From assembly GCA_900542575.1 (NCBI GenBank), contig UQOE01000007.1, positions 1 through 64,000 of the forward strand: a stretch of 64,000 nucleotides of DNA, written 5' to 3'. This DNA comes from an uncultured Oscillospiraceae bacterium (GTDB lineage: Bacteria; Bacillota; Clostridia; Oscillospirales; Acutalibacteraceae). Made by a program: the position numbers and the translations under genes. Below the pieces are notes generated by a model, which saw nothing but the letters and a program-made list of their open reading frames with translations, was not told the DNA's origin and did no database searches. Positions 21,905 to 30,457 of the stretch are shown here, in pieces (position 1 is the first letter of the stretch; every line of letters starts with the position of its first letter).

Positions 21905-24019
21905 ATGGCAAACCAGTATTATCCCCGGCTTTTTGAGCCCTGGAAAATCGGAAACTGCGAAATCCCGAACCGGATCGAGCTGACCCCCATGCTCATGGAG
22001 GTCGCAGAGCTTGACGGAACAGCCGGAGACCGGCTTATCGAATATTATCGGGAGCGCGCAAGAGGCGGAGTCGGACTCATTCAGACCGAGGTCACCCGTG
22101 TCAGCGACTGGACCGGATGTACTGGCCCCCGTCAGCTCTCCGTCACCAGCGACCGCTGCATTCCCGGCCTGAAAAAACTGGCCGATGCGGTCCACGAAGA
22201 GGGCTCGAAAATTTTTGTCCAGCTGCATCATCCCGGCCGGCAGACCTATCAGCTGGTCGTTACCGCATGGAAACTGTCCGATATCATCGGCCGCCATTGG
22301 GACGGCTGGTGGAAGATCTTCTTCACTCTGACCCATTTCCTGGATTTCTTCGACCAGGATATGTTCCACAAGTTCTATGCCCGCAACGTATCGGCATCGG
22401 GCGGAACGCCGGCGCATATCGCCTGCTCGCCGATTGCCACCGACCAGAAGATCCGCTCTCTGGCAAAATGGGAAATCCGGGCTATTGAGGATGAATTTGC
22501 CCGCGGCGCGTACCGCTGCAAACAGGCCGGCATCGACGGCGTGCAGCTGCACATCTCCCACGGCTATTTCCTCCAGCAGTTTGTCTCTCCGTATACCAAC
22601 CGCCGCACCGACGAATACGGCGGCTCGCTGGAGAACCGCACCCGCATTATCAAAGAGATCATCGAGAAAATCCACGCCCTTTGCGGTCCGGACTACCCCA
22701 TCTCCGCGCGGTTCACTGCAGATGAATACTATCGCAAATTCGGCTACGATCAGGGCTACACCATCGACGATGCCGTTGAAATCGCCAAACTTCTGGAATC
22801 CTATGGCATCCAGTATCTCGACCTTTCGGCCGGCACCTATGACTGCATGAACACCTGGTGCGAACCCACTTCATACCCGGAGGGCTGGCGGAAAGAAAAC
22901 GCCAGAAGAATTAAAGAGGCCGTCAATATTCCGGTCGGCAGCACCGGTGTCATCCGTACGCCGGACATGGCAGAGGAGCTTATTGAAGAGGGCTACCAGG
23001 ACGTCATCGGCCTGGCCCGTCCGCTGCTCGCAGACCCCTACTGGGCAAAGAAGGCAGAAGAAGGCCGCGCAGATGAAATCAATCACTGCCTGTCCTGTCT
23101 CTACTGCCTGGAATCTATGATGAACAACGCGCTCGCCGGCGGTCTGCCGGGCCAGTGCGCTGTCAATCCGCGGACCTGCAACGAACTGGAATATCCGCTT
23201 CATCCGGAAAAAATCGGCAATGGACGGGAGGTCGCCGTCATCGGCGCCGGACCGGCAGGCCTTATGGCCGCCCGCGTCTGCGCAGAGAAAGGCTTCCACG
23301 TCACAGTCTTTGAGAAGGCCGACAAGCCGGGCGGACAGATTCTGCTCGCCGCGGCGCCGCCGCAGAAGAAGAAGATCGGCTGGGTTACCGAGGATTACTA
23401 CACGCAGTGCAAAAAGCTGGGCGTTGAGTTCCGGTTCAACACGGAGGCAAATGCCGAGAACGTCGGTGAACTGAAACCGTATGCGGTCTTCAACGCGGCC
23501 GGCGGTGTACCGGTTACTCCTCACATCCCCGGCTGGGACCTCCCGAACGTCTACACGCCGGATGAAATCCTTCGCGGAGACGTCTCTCTCAAGGGTAAAA
23601 AAGTAGCGGTGATCGGCTCCGGCATGACCGGCCTTGAGACCGCGGAATACCTCTCCGACAACGGCAGCGACATCATCATTGTCGAAATGGCAGATGAGCT
23701 GGCACCCGGAACCTGGGTTCAGCACAAAGTCGACGTCCTTCCGAAGCTGGAAGAGGCCGGCGCCAAGTTCTATCCGGGGTGGAAGCTGGTCGAAATGCGC
23801 GAGGACAGCGTCGAAATTGAAAAGACCGACATTGTCAACTGCAGGAAGAACGTTCCCTGTGACGCCATTATTATGTCTCTCGGCGTACGCCCCGCGGCAG
23901 TCGACCCGAAGATCCGCAATATTACGTACAAGTATATCCAGGTTGGTGACGCTATGAAATCCGGACGCATTGCCGCCGCCACCCATGGAGCCTACAAGGC
24001 CGCCATGGCACTGAAATAA
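21905..24019 (+). CDS. Old yellow enzyme-type FMN/FAD/4Fe-4S ene-reductase
   Basis: This 704-residue protein has the plan of 2,4-dienoyl-CoA reductase, enoate reductase and BaiCD. An N-terminal FMN TIM barrel (about residues 1-370) holds VQLHISHGYFLQQFVSPYTN and NRRTDEYGGSLENR. Cys residues for a 4Fe-4S cluster follow (NHCLSCLYCLES, about 393-404, and GQCAVNPRT). A C-terminal FAD/NAD(P) part has VAVIGAGPAGLMAARVC and VAVIGSGMTGLETAEY. Such enzymes reduce activated C=C bonds of enoates, bile acids or aromatics. An insertion rich in aromatic residues (near residues 130-160) is unusual. AAAGGAGG precedes the ATG; an alcohol dehydrogenase gene is 12 nt downstream. Confidence 0.9.
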   Translation: MANQYYPRLFEPWKIGNCEIPNRIELTPMLMEVAELDGTAGDRLIEYYRERARGGVGLIQTEVTRVSDWTGCTGPRQLSVTSDRCIPGLKKLADAVHEEGSKIFVQLHHPGRQTYQLVVTAWKLSDIIGRHWDGWWKIFFTLTHFLDFFDQDMFHKFYARNVSASGGTPAHIACSPIATDQKIRSLAKWEIRAIEDEFARGAYRCKQAGIDGVQLHISHGYFLQQFVSPYTNRRTDEYGGSLENRTRIIKEIIEKIHALCGPDYPISARFTADEYYRKFGYDQGYTIDDAVEIAKLLESYGIQYLDLSAGTYDCMNTWCEPTSYPEGWRKENARRIKEAVNIPVGSTGVIRTPDMAEELIEEGYQDVIGLARPLLADPYWAKKAEEGRADEINHCLSCLYCLESMMNNALAGGLPGQCAVNPRTCNELEYPLHPEKIGNGREVAVIGAGPAGLMAARVCAEKGFHVTVFEKADKPGGQILLAAAPPQKKKIGWVTEDYYTQCKKLGVEFRFNTEANAENVGELKPYAVFNAAGGVPVTPHIPGWDLPNVYTPDEILRGDVSLKGKKVAVIGSGMTGLETAEYLSDNGSDIIIVEMADELAPGTWVQHKVDVLPKLEEAGAKFYPGWKLVEMREDSVEIEKTDIVNCRKNVPCDAIIMSLGVRPAAVDPKIRNITYKYIQVGDAMKSGRIAAATHGAYKAAMALK

Positions 24020-24031
24020 GGAGGGAGCAGC

Positions 24032-25402
24032 ATGTTGAAAAAAGTCGTCGAATTTCTGAACTTCGACCCGTCGAAGTACAAAAAGGAGATTCAGGGTTCC
24101 GTGAACAACCGCGTCGAAGCCATGACCGAAATGCTCATCGACTCCTTTGATTCCATTTTCTATTTCGGCTCCTACCTGAAGGGCCTGAAGATTTTTGCCC
24201 AGGAGGTCATCGCTGTCGGCGGGCATATGATCGGCTTCAAGTTCCCGGAGAACTGCATTGCAGAGGGCGAGGGCTCCGTCAGCAAGGCAGGCCCGTTCCT
24301 CGCGAAAAAAGGGTACTGCAAAGCTCTTATCATGACAGATAAGAATCTGGTCGCCTGCGGCCACGTCAAAAAGCTGACCGACTCGCTGGAAAAAGCCGGA
24401 ATGCAGGCCGTTGTCTATGACGGCGTTGTCCCGGATCCGACGGTGGAAAATGTCGAAGCGGGCTATAAGCTGTACCACGAGAACGGCTGCGACGTCGTCA
24501 TTGCGCTGGGCGGCGGCTCTCCCATTGACGCCGCCAAGGCAGTGGCCGGCCGCGTTATGCGTCCGAACCGTACCGCCAACCACATGGGCGGCGTCTTCGG
24601 CGTCACGCTCCCGGATATTTCCTGGGTGCTGATCAAGCCGAAAGATTATCCGAAAGTCATGTGCATTCCGACCACTTCCGGTACCGGCGCCGAGACGACC
24701 TTCTCTGCGGTTATCACCAACCGCAGAACGCGCCGCAAATACACCATTAACGACTTCGCCGTCCAGCCGGACTACTCCATCCTGGACCCGGAACTCACCT
24801 ACACGGTAGATCCGGATATGACCGCGCTCACCGGTATCGACGCCCTCTCCCACTGTGTAGAGGCATACGTCGGCTGGGGCCACAGCCGGAAATCCGACAA
24901 GCTCTCCCGCGAAGGCATCAAGCTGGTCTTCGACAATCTGGACGGGGCGGTCAAAAATGAGCCCATTGCCCGGAAGAACATGATTAAAGCCGGCCACATC
25001 GGCGGCCAGGTTCTGATCTCCGGCTATACGACTTATGTGCATCCGTTCGCCCATAAAGTCGGCGCACTGACGCATATCACGCACGGGTATCTCATCGGCT
25101 CCTTTATGCCGGCAGTTCTCGAATACTACCGCCCGCAGGCGGACCGCCGCCTGGCTCAGCTCGCCGATCTCATCGGCGTCGGACAGGGCAAGGGGGAAGC
25201 GGACAAGGCGGAGGCGTTTATCCAGGCCATCCGCGACCTCTGCGCCAAATACGGCATCGACGGCAATGTCCCGGTCATCGCATCGCTGGATTACAATGAC
25301 ATCATCAAATCTATCCGCACCGAGGCATTCGCTTATCCGGTGCCGAAGATCATGCCGAACGAAGACATTGTAAAAATTCTCAATGAAGTAGCTGGTGTCT
25401 GA
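24032..25402 (+). CDS. Iron-containing alcohol dehydrogenase
   Basis: This 456-residue group III (iron) alcohol dehydrogenase has an N-terminal extension of about 60 residues. The NAD site is DVVIALGGGSPIDAAKAV and the substrate or metal region is IPTTSGTGAETT, with metal ligands expected in TGIDALSHCVEAYVG and in HPFAHKVGALTHITHG. In an operon with the ene-reductase it probably reduces or oxidises the carbonyl partner of the same pathway, for example enal to saturated alcohol. GGAGGG is upstream and a terminator follows. Confidence 0.9.
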   Translation: MLKKVVEFLNFDPSKYKKEIQGSVNNRVEAMTEMLIDSFDSIFYFGSYLKGLKIFAQEVIAVGGHMIGFKFPENCIAEGEGSVSKAGPFLAKKGYCKALIMTDKNLVACGHVKKLTDSLEKAGMQAVVYDGVVPDPTVENVEAGYKLYHENGCDVVIALGGGSPIDAAKAVAGRVMRPNRTANHMGGVFGVTLPDISWVLIKPKDYPKVMCIPTTSGTGAETTFSAVITNRRTRRKYTINDFAVQPDYSILDPELTYTVDPDMTALTGIDALSHCVEAYVGWGHSRKSDKLSREGIKLVFDNLDGAVKNEPIARKNMIKAGHIGGQVLISGYTTYVHPFAHKVGALTHITHGYLIGSFMPAVLEYYRPQADRRLAQLADLIGVGQGKGEADKAEAFIQAIRDLCAKYGIDGNVPVIASLDYNDIIKSIRTEAFAYPVPKIMPNEDIVKILNEVAGV

Positions 25403-25429
25403 CCGCACTCTTCTTTCTAATAAAATAAA

Positions 25430-25473
25430 GACCGGCGGCCCGCTTCCCATGGAAGCAGGCCGCCGGTCCTTTT
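25430..25473. terminator. Bidirectional terminator between converging genes
   Basis: ACCGGCGGCC (25431-25440) pairs exactly with GGCCGCCGGT (25458-25467), with inner CGCTTCC/GGAAGC pairing and a short T run. Confidence 0.75.
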
Positions 25474-25485
25474 GTGCATAGGGCT

Positions 25486-26649
25486 TCAGACCTTCATCTT
25501 TTTCTTCATGTTCTCCAGCCGGTTCAGCGCCTCGTTCAGTGTGGCATCCTTTTTTGCAAAATGGAGACGGATGAGATGGCTGACCGGTTCCCGGAAAAAG
25601 CTGGAGCCCGGAACGGCACCGACGCCGACTTTGCGGGCGAGATCTTCGCAGAAGGCGAGATCGTCTTCGTACCCGTATTCGGAGATGTCAAGCAGGACAT
25701 AGTAGGCGCCCTGCGGGTCGGTATGAGAAATTCCCAGGTCATCCAGCCCTCTCAAAAAGAGGGCGTGCTTTTCCGTATAGGTCTCCTGCAGCTGGCGGTA
25801 ATAGGATGCCGGGAACTGCAGTGCCGTGACCGCGGCCTCCTGAAGGGGAGCAGCGGCGCCGACCGTCAGAAAGTCGTGGACTTTTTTCACATTTTCGATG
25901 ATCTCGGGCGGGGCGATAACATAGCCGAGCCGCCACCCGGTAATAGAATAGGTCTTGGAGAGGGAGGAGCAGGACAGCGTCCGTTCCCACATGCCGGGCA
26001 GCGAGGCAAAGTAAATGTGTTGATTCGGTCTGTACACGATGTGCTCATAGACCTCGTCTGTGATGACGAATGCGTCATATTTTTTCGCAAGGCCGGCAAT
26101 AATCAGCAGCTCTTCGCGGGTAAACACCTTACCGCAAGGGTTGGAGGGGTTGCAGAGGATCAGCGCTTTCGGGTGCTTGCGGAACGCGTCTTCCAAAACC
26201 TCCGGATCGAATCCGAAATCCGGCGGAACAAGCGGAACGTAGATGGGCTCCGCACCGGAGAGAATGGCATCGGCGCCGTAGTTCTCATAGAACGGGGAGA
26301 ACACGATGACCTTGTCCCCTGGATTCACCGCCGTCATCATCGCGGCCATCATGGCCTCTGTGCTTCCGCATGTGACGACGATATTCTTCTCGGGATCCAG
26401 CGGAAGCCCCATGAACGTTTCCTGCTTGGCAGCGAGGGCTTCACGAAAGTTCTTTGCGCCCCATGTGATGGAATACTGGTGCACGTCCTCGTGAGCGGCT
26501 TCGGCCAGGCGGTCGGTTAGGGCCTTTGGCGGATCGAAATCGGGAAAGCCCTGGGACAGGTTGATGGCGCCATACGCATCGGAAATACGTGTCATGCGGC
26601 GGATAACGGATTCGGTAAATGTGTTGGTGCGGCGGGAAAGTTCCGGCAT
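25486..26649 (-). CDS. Class I/II pyridoxal-phosphate aminotransferase
   Basis: This 387-residue fold type I aminotransferase has GAINLSQGFPDFDPP at the N terminus, TCGSTEAMMAAM for cofactor phosphate, NPSNPCGKVF, ITDEVYEHIVY and the Schiff-base lysine in SLSKTYSITGWRLGY, and the carboxylate-binding Arg in LIRLHFAKKD. It resembles the methionine/kynurenine/aromatic aminotransferase subgroup. It may supply the aryl-2-oxoacids used by the IorAB enzyme encoded further right. AAAAGGAGG precedes the chosen ATG. It is monocistronic. Confidence 0.88.
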   Translation of the reverse strand: MPELSRRTNTFTESVIRRMTRISDAYGAINLSQGFPDFDPPKALTDRLAEAAHEDVHQYSITWGAKNFREALAAKQETFMGLPLDPEKNIVVTCGSTEAMMAAMMTAVNPGDKVIVFSPFYENYGADAILSGAEPIYVPLVPPDFGFDPEVLEDAFRKHPKALILCNPSNPCGKVFTREELLIIAGLAKKYDAFVITDEVYEHIVYRPNQHIYFASLPGMWERTLSCSSLSKTYSITGWRLGYVIAPPEIIENVKKVHDFLTVGAAAPLQEAAVTALQFPASYYRQLQETYTEKHALFLRGLDDLGISHTDPQGAYYVLLDISEYGYEDDLAFCEDLARKVGVGAVPGSSFFREPVSHLIRLHFAKKDATLNEALNRLENMKKKMKV

Positions 26650-26705
26650 TGAGATGCAGCCTCCTTTTGCAGTGCATTTTACCACAGCCCCTGTAAAATA
26701 CAAAA

Positions 26706-26740
26706 TGCCCAGGCGGAAGACCTTCCGTCCAGGCACTTTG
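26706..26740 (-). terminator. Terminator-like hairpin, minus strand
   Basis: TGCCCAGGCGGAAG and TTCCGTCCAGGCA pair with a few mismatches; on the minus strand a T-rich stretch follows. It would end transcripts coming from the frameshifted membrane gene. Confidence 0.5.
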
Positions 26741-27013
26741 TATGACTTTGTGGATACATATGAGAATAGGAGAATAAAGGAGATGTTGTCAAAAGTATAG
26801 AGACAGCAGTGATTGGGAACTTTTTGTTTTCGTTCCCATATCTTTGCTGTGATTCTATTTTAGTCACCCGTGCACGTGCACGCAAGAGTAAGTGCTGACA
26901 AACTTGCGAATATTTTTTTCTCTCTTTTTGTCTAAAATAGACATGTTTGAAAGAGTGTATGATTTTTTAGCGGAAGACCGTCAGATCCTGGCTGAGTTTT
27001 GACGGAATGTCTG
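26741..27013. other. Gene-free spacer with hairpin and 14-bp palindrome
   Basis: No gene is visible. The spacer holds a two-part hairpin (ACAGCA/TGCTGT outside, GGGAAC/GTTCCC inside; 26803-26850) and the palindrome CGTGCACGTGCACG (26869-26882). The latter could be a dimer-binding site, though its alternating pattern also fits low-complexity sequence. Confidence 0.35.
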
Positions 27014-27471
27014 TTATTCCTCCAGCTGCTTTGCAAACATTGTGCGGAACAGCAGCCGAACCAGCGGGCCGACCGCAAAGATCTGCAGACACCAGGCCAT
27101 GGGAAAGCAGAGAGCCGCTGTAGTGATCCACTGTGTGAACCATGCACCGGTAAATCCATGGTGCAGAAAAGTTGCAAACAGAGTAATGACAGGCACAATG
27201 ATGAGTACGGTAAAGGTCTGGATGGCGATGGTAATGACAATGGGCTTGTCCTTCCCGGGCTCGACATAGCGAAAAGCCATTTTTTTGCACAGTCTGTGAC
27301 AAACAGATTGACCATGAGATAGACGATCAGAAATTCCGGCCACATTGTGCGGATCGCCTCGCCAAAGACGGCATTGTTCAGCTGATGCTGAGCGAGCGCA
27401 ATGGTATAGACGGTCATGCAGAAGACCATCATGAATGAGAAGATCAGACCCTGGGTTTTTGTTTGAGGCAC
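27014..27471 (-). pseudogene. DUF2798-like four-helix membrane protein interrupted at an A7 run
   Basis: The two halves are in different frames. The first half from GTG 27471 (AAAGGAG 9 nt upstream) reads GLIFSFMMVFCMTVYTIALA and ends in VTDCAKK. The second half continues MAFRYVEPGKDKP with two more helices (VITIAIQTFTVLIIVPVITL and TTAALCFPMAWCLQIFAVGP). They join at a run of seven A (27280-27286 as T on the plus strand). One extra A, or a -1 slip at A-AAA-AAA, restores a 152-residue protein. It could be a pseudogene, a phase-variable or slippage-expressed gene, or an assembly error. Confidence 0.7.
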
Positions 27472-27484
27472 TGGTAAAAACTCC

Positions 27485-27534
27485 TTTCCAAAATAAAAAC
27501 ACGGGCCTGACATTTACGCCTGTCAGGCCCGTGT
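27485..27534 (-). terminator. Terminator of the ldh gene
   Basis: ACACGGGCCTGACA (27499-27512) pairs exactly with TGTCAGGCCCGTGT (27521-27534). On the minus strand the T-rich run TTTTTATTTT follows. Confidence 0.85.
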
Positions 27535-27565
27535 AATAGTTGGAATGGTATCACGGCGGAGTTCT

Positions 27566-28522
27566 TCAGTCAAGTTTTACCTTTGCCCAGAGCTCATTCA
27601 GGGTCTTGGCGGACTCCTGCAGCATATGCTCTTCACTCAGGGAAAGGGCGATGGGGACATTGCCTTCGACGCCGGATTTCCCGATGATGCAGGGGACGCT
27701 GAGCACCGCATGGTCTATGCCGTAGCGGCCGTGGACCACATTGGAGACCGGGAGGACGCACTGTTCATCCATGACAATGGCCCGGCAGAGCCGTTTGACC
27801 GACATGGAAACACCGTAGTAGGTGGCGTGTTTTTTCTTGATGATCTCCGCGCCGACGTGTTTTACGTCTTCTGCAATCTTGTTCATGGACTCCTGATAGT
27901 TCATGATGCTTCGCATCTCACAGAAAGAATTGAGCGGGACGCCGGAGATGTTGGCGCTGGAGAGGGCCGCAATTTCGGAGTCCCCGTGTTCACCGATGAC
28001 AAAGGCGTGGACCGAGCGCGGGTTTACCTGCAGAAAATGGCCGAGTTCTGCTTTCAGGCGTGAGGAGTCCAGCATGGTGCCGGTTCCGATGACGCGCTCA
28101 GCGGGGAGGCCGGACATTTCCATGGCAACGCGGGTGAGAATATCCACCGGGTTGGCGACAATGACCAGTACGCCCTGATAATTGCGCTTTTTGATTTCCG
28201 GGATAATGCCCTGGAAGATGCGGACGTTTTTATTGACCAGATCCAGCCGGGTTTCGCCGGGCTTACGGGCCGCACCTGCAGTGATGACGATGACAGCGGC
28301 GTCGGCGATGTCATCGTAATTGCCGGCGGTGACTTTGACCGAAGAACCGTAGGGAGCGCCATGGGCGATGTCCATGGCCTCACCCTCTGCCTTATCCCGA
28401 TCTACGTCAACGAGAACGATTTCGGAGAAAATATCGCTCTGCATGAGGGCAAATGCAGAGGAGGAGCCGACAAAGCCGCAGCCGATAATGCCGACCTTTC
28501 GATTGTTGATACCGGGATTCAT
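27566..28522 (-). CDS. ldh: L-lactate dehydrogenase
   Basis: This 318-residue NAD-dependent L-lactate dehydrogenase has VGIIGCGFVGSSSAFALM as nucleotide fold, DIAHGAPYG, ITAGAARKPGETRLDL for the active-site loop and substrate Arg, VIVANPVDILT, GTGTMLDSSRLK and the catalytic His in VIGEHGDSEIAA. It reduces pyruvate to L-lactate and regenerates NAD in fermentation. Loop residue Arg (GETRLDL) rather than malate-type sequence supports lactate specificity. It is a single gene with its own terminator. Confidence 0.93.
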   Translation of the reverse strand: MNPGINNRKVGIIGCGFVGSSSAFALMQSDIFSEIVLVDVDRDKAEGEAMDIAHGAPYGSSVKVTAGNYDDIADAAVIVITAGAARKPGETRLDLVNKNVRIFQGIIPEIKKRNYQGVLVIVANPVDILTRVAMEMSGLPAERVIGTGTMLDSSRLKAELGHFLQVNPRSVHAFVIGEHGDSEIAALSSANISGVPLNSFCEMRSIMNYQESMNKIAEDVKHVGAEIIKKKHATYYGVSMSVKRLCRAIVMDEQCVLPVSNVVHGRYGIDHAVLSVPCIIGKSGVEGNVPIALSLSEEHMLQESAKTLNELWAKVKLD

Positions 28523-28620
28523 AGGATCATTCCTTTCTGGAACTTATTGTCTATGAATCTATTATATTGTCCGTGCAGGAGCACGTACAATTGGTCAAAG
28601 TCACGAACATTGACAGATAA

Positions 28621-29094
28621 TTAACAATTTTTTGGCGACTTTTGATTCTTTTTGATCATTTCCCGGACAAGAGACCGAAAAGAGGCCTCAAATTTGGCGT
28701 TATCTGCCTCGGTACGTTTTCGCGGACCTTTCATATGATGTTTTTTGCCGGACCGGCGCGCGCGCTGCGCCATTGCCCGCTCGGCCAGAAGGCCGTCGAT
28801 GTTGGCATCGGTGTAGATCATCCCGCTCTGATGGATGGCCGCGGCCCTCTTCCCGAGGGCGAGGGCGGCGACGCCGTAGTCCTGGGTAACCACCAGATCG
28901 CCCGGGGCGATCCGGTTGATGAGCGCGAGATCGACGGCGTCCTTCCCGGCACCGACGGTAATGACCGTGCTGGTCTCTGAGCGGAGTACATGGTTGGTGT
29001 CACAGAGCAGTGTGACCGGGATCTTAAATTCGTTTGCCACCTTCTCAACCTGCGGAACCACCGGGCAGGCGTCTGCGTCGACGAAAATCTGCAT
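28621..29094 (-). CDS. YaiI/YqxD family (DUF188) protein
   Basis: This 157-residue protein begins MQIFVDADACPVVPQVEKV and holds GAGKDAVDLALINRIAPGD, VVTQDYGVAALALGKRAAAI and a basic C-terminal tail (MAQRARRSGKKHHMKGPRKR). The DUF188 family is PIN-like and conserved, with unproved function; Asp residues at the start and in the middle resemble a nuclease site. GGAGGTCC upstream of the ATG supports the start. It is divergent from the serine acetyltransferase gene. Confidence 0.88.
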   Translation of the reverse strand: MQIFVDADACPVVPQVEKVANEFKIPVTLLCDTNHVLRSETSTVITVGAGKDAVDLALINRIAPGDLVVTQDYGVAALALGKRAAAIHQSGMIYTDANIDGLLAERAMAQRARRSGKKHHMKGPRKRTEADNAKFEASFRSLVREMIKKNQKSPKNC

Positions 29095-29126
29095 GGACAG
29101 GACCTCCTTTTCTCTATTATAGCGGA

Positions 29127-29174
29127 TTGACAAGCGGCAGTCGGTTGGCTTACAATCTGGGTAGATTAATCTAC
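29127..29174 (+). promoter_or_regulatory. Promoter and palindromic operator of the serine acetyltransferase gene
   Basis: TTGACA (29127-29132) and TACAAT (29151-29156) with 18-bp spacing; the perfect 14-bp palindrome GTAGATTAATCTAC (29161-29174) covers the predicted start. This suggests repression by a dimeric regulator, possibly sulfur-responsive. Confidence 0.6.
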
Positions 29175-29205
29175 TAACTTGCTAGACTTTAAAGGAGGTG
29201 CCGCG

Positions 29206-30174
29206 GTGAATCAGTCATCCCGTATTGCAGACGGCATAGGACCGGTGGTTGACAGCATTGTGGCGGATATTGAGCGGCAGGACAAGGCCATCGACTCGCT
29301 CGATGTCCAGCGGCAGCCGGACTACAATGTCATTGTCAAAATGATTCACAATCTGTTTCGCATTGTTTATCCCGGCTATTATCTGGACCATGTCTATAAA
29401 GCTCTGAACGTGCGTACGACCATTGCCACCCTGACGGAGGATGTCGGGTACCATCTCAGTGCGCAGATTGCACGGGCACTCCGTTTTGACGGCGCTTACC
29501 AGAACCTTCCGGACTCCGTTGTGGAGGACCGGGCGGAGAATATTACGGTGGATTTCCTGGCTCAGATCCCATGCATCCGAGACTACCTGGACACCGATGT
29601 CCAGGCCCTCTTTGACGGGGACCCCGCCGCCACCAGCACCGATGAAATTATTATTGCCTATCCGGGCCTGTATGCCATTTCGGTTTACCGCTTTGCCCAT
29701 GAACTGTACGTCCGCGGTGTGCCGATTATTCCCCGCATTATGACGGAGCACGCCCATAGCGAAACCGGCATTGATATCAACCCCGGTGCCACCATCGGAA
29801 AGTACTTCTTCATAGACCACGGGACCGGCGTCGTCGTCGGCGAGACCACCGTCATCGGGGAACATGTCAAGCTGTACCAGGGCGTGACTCTGGGAGCGCT
29901 CTCCACCAGTGCCGGCCAGGGTCTCCGCAATGTGCGCCGACACCCGACCATTGAAGACCGCGTCACGGTCTATTCCAACGCCTCCGTTCTCGGCGGCGAG
30001 ACGGTCATCGGCCACGACTCCGTCATCGGCGGTTCGGTTTTCCTGACCCGCTCGGTGCCGCCGAACACCAAGGTCTACGCGAAATCGCAGGAGCTGCATT
30101 TCAACACAAAATCGAACAGCGGGAAAAAGCCGAAACCCGTGGATACGGACCAGGCCTGGTTCTACGTAATATAA
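29206..30174 (+). CDS. cysE: Serine O-acetyltransferase (CysE-type)
   Basis: This 322-residue serine acetyltransferase has an N-terminal helical domain (about 1-180, longer than in short EpsC/CysE forms) and a left-handed beta-helix: IPRIMTEHAHSETGIDINPG, FIDHGTGVVVGETTVIGEHV and YQGVTLGAL, with the flexible C-terminal arm. It makes O-acetylserine for cysteine synthesis. AAAGGAGGTG places the start at GTG 29206. No cysK or gdhA-like partner is adjacent. The operator at 29161 is the visible control site. Confidence 0.9.
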   Translation: MNQSSRIADGIGPVVDSIVADIERQDKAIDSLDVQRQPDYNVIVKMIHNLFRIVYPGYYLDHVYKALNVRTTIATLTEDVGYHLSAQIARALRFDGAYQNLPDSVVEDRAENITVDFLAQIPCIRDYLDTDVQALFDGDPAATSTDEIIIAYPGLYAISVYRFAHELYVRGVPIIPRIMTEHAHSETGIDINPGATIGKYFFIDHGTGVVVGETTVIGEHVKLYQGVTLGALSTSAGQGLRNVRRHPTIEDRVTVYSNASVLGGETVIGHDSVIGGSVFLTRSVPPNTKVYAKSQELHFNTKSNSGKKPKPVDTDQAWFYVI

Positions 30175-30193
30175 GTTAAATATTATTTAGTCT

Positions 30194-30224
30194 GGCGATC
30201 AGCTTTGCAGGCTGGTCGCCGTTT
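30194..30224 (+). terminator. Terminator of the serine acetyltransferase gene
   Basis: GGCGATCAGC (30194-30203) pairs with GCTGGTCGCC (30211-30220), followed by GTTT. It is close in sequence to the stems at 8371 and 33248. Confidence 0.65.
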
Positions 30225-30369
30225 GCTTTCCGGAATGCGAAATTTCGGGAAAATTTACTATTTCAAAATTTCCCGAATTTGGCGGCGGTGAGCAAGTACT
30301 CGCCCTATCTGCTCCCGAACATGGAAATCTATTCAATTTTCAACATTTGTAAAATCTGCACGATTTTTT

Positions 30370-30398
30370 TTGACACAGCAATTGAATTCTGTTATTTA
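30370..30398 (+). promoter_or_regulatory. Promoter of the secreted GH3 gene
   Basis: TTGACA (30370-30375) and TATTTA (30393-30398) with 17-bp spacing, 59 nt before the ATG. Upstream (about 30239-30281) lies an imperfect inverted repeat, AAATTTCGGGAAAATTT against AAAATTTCCCGAATTT, that may be an operator. Nothing else is visible in this 283-nt gap. Confidence 0.55.
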
Positions 30399-30457
30399 TA
30401 GGGATATACTACTTCATGAAAAATCTGTGAATTTGTTCACAAGAGAGGAGACTGTAT

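Noticed and set aside
22871..25450. Very long open frame opposite the ene-reductase and alcohol dehydrogenase genes
   Set aside because: It mirrors the codon bias of two well-supported genes on the other strand, has no recognisable domain and no ribosome site. Similar antisense frames opposite the GH3, GH2, cobN-like and ABC genes were left out for the same reason.
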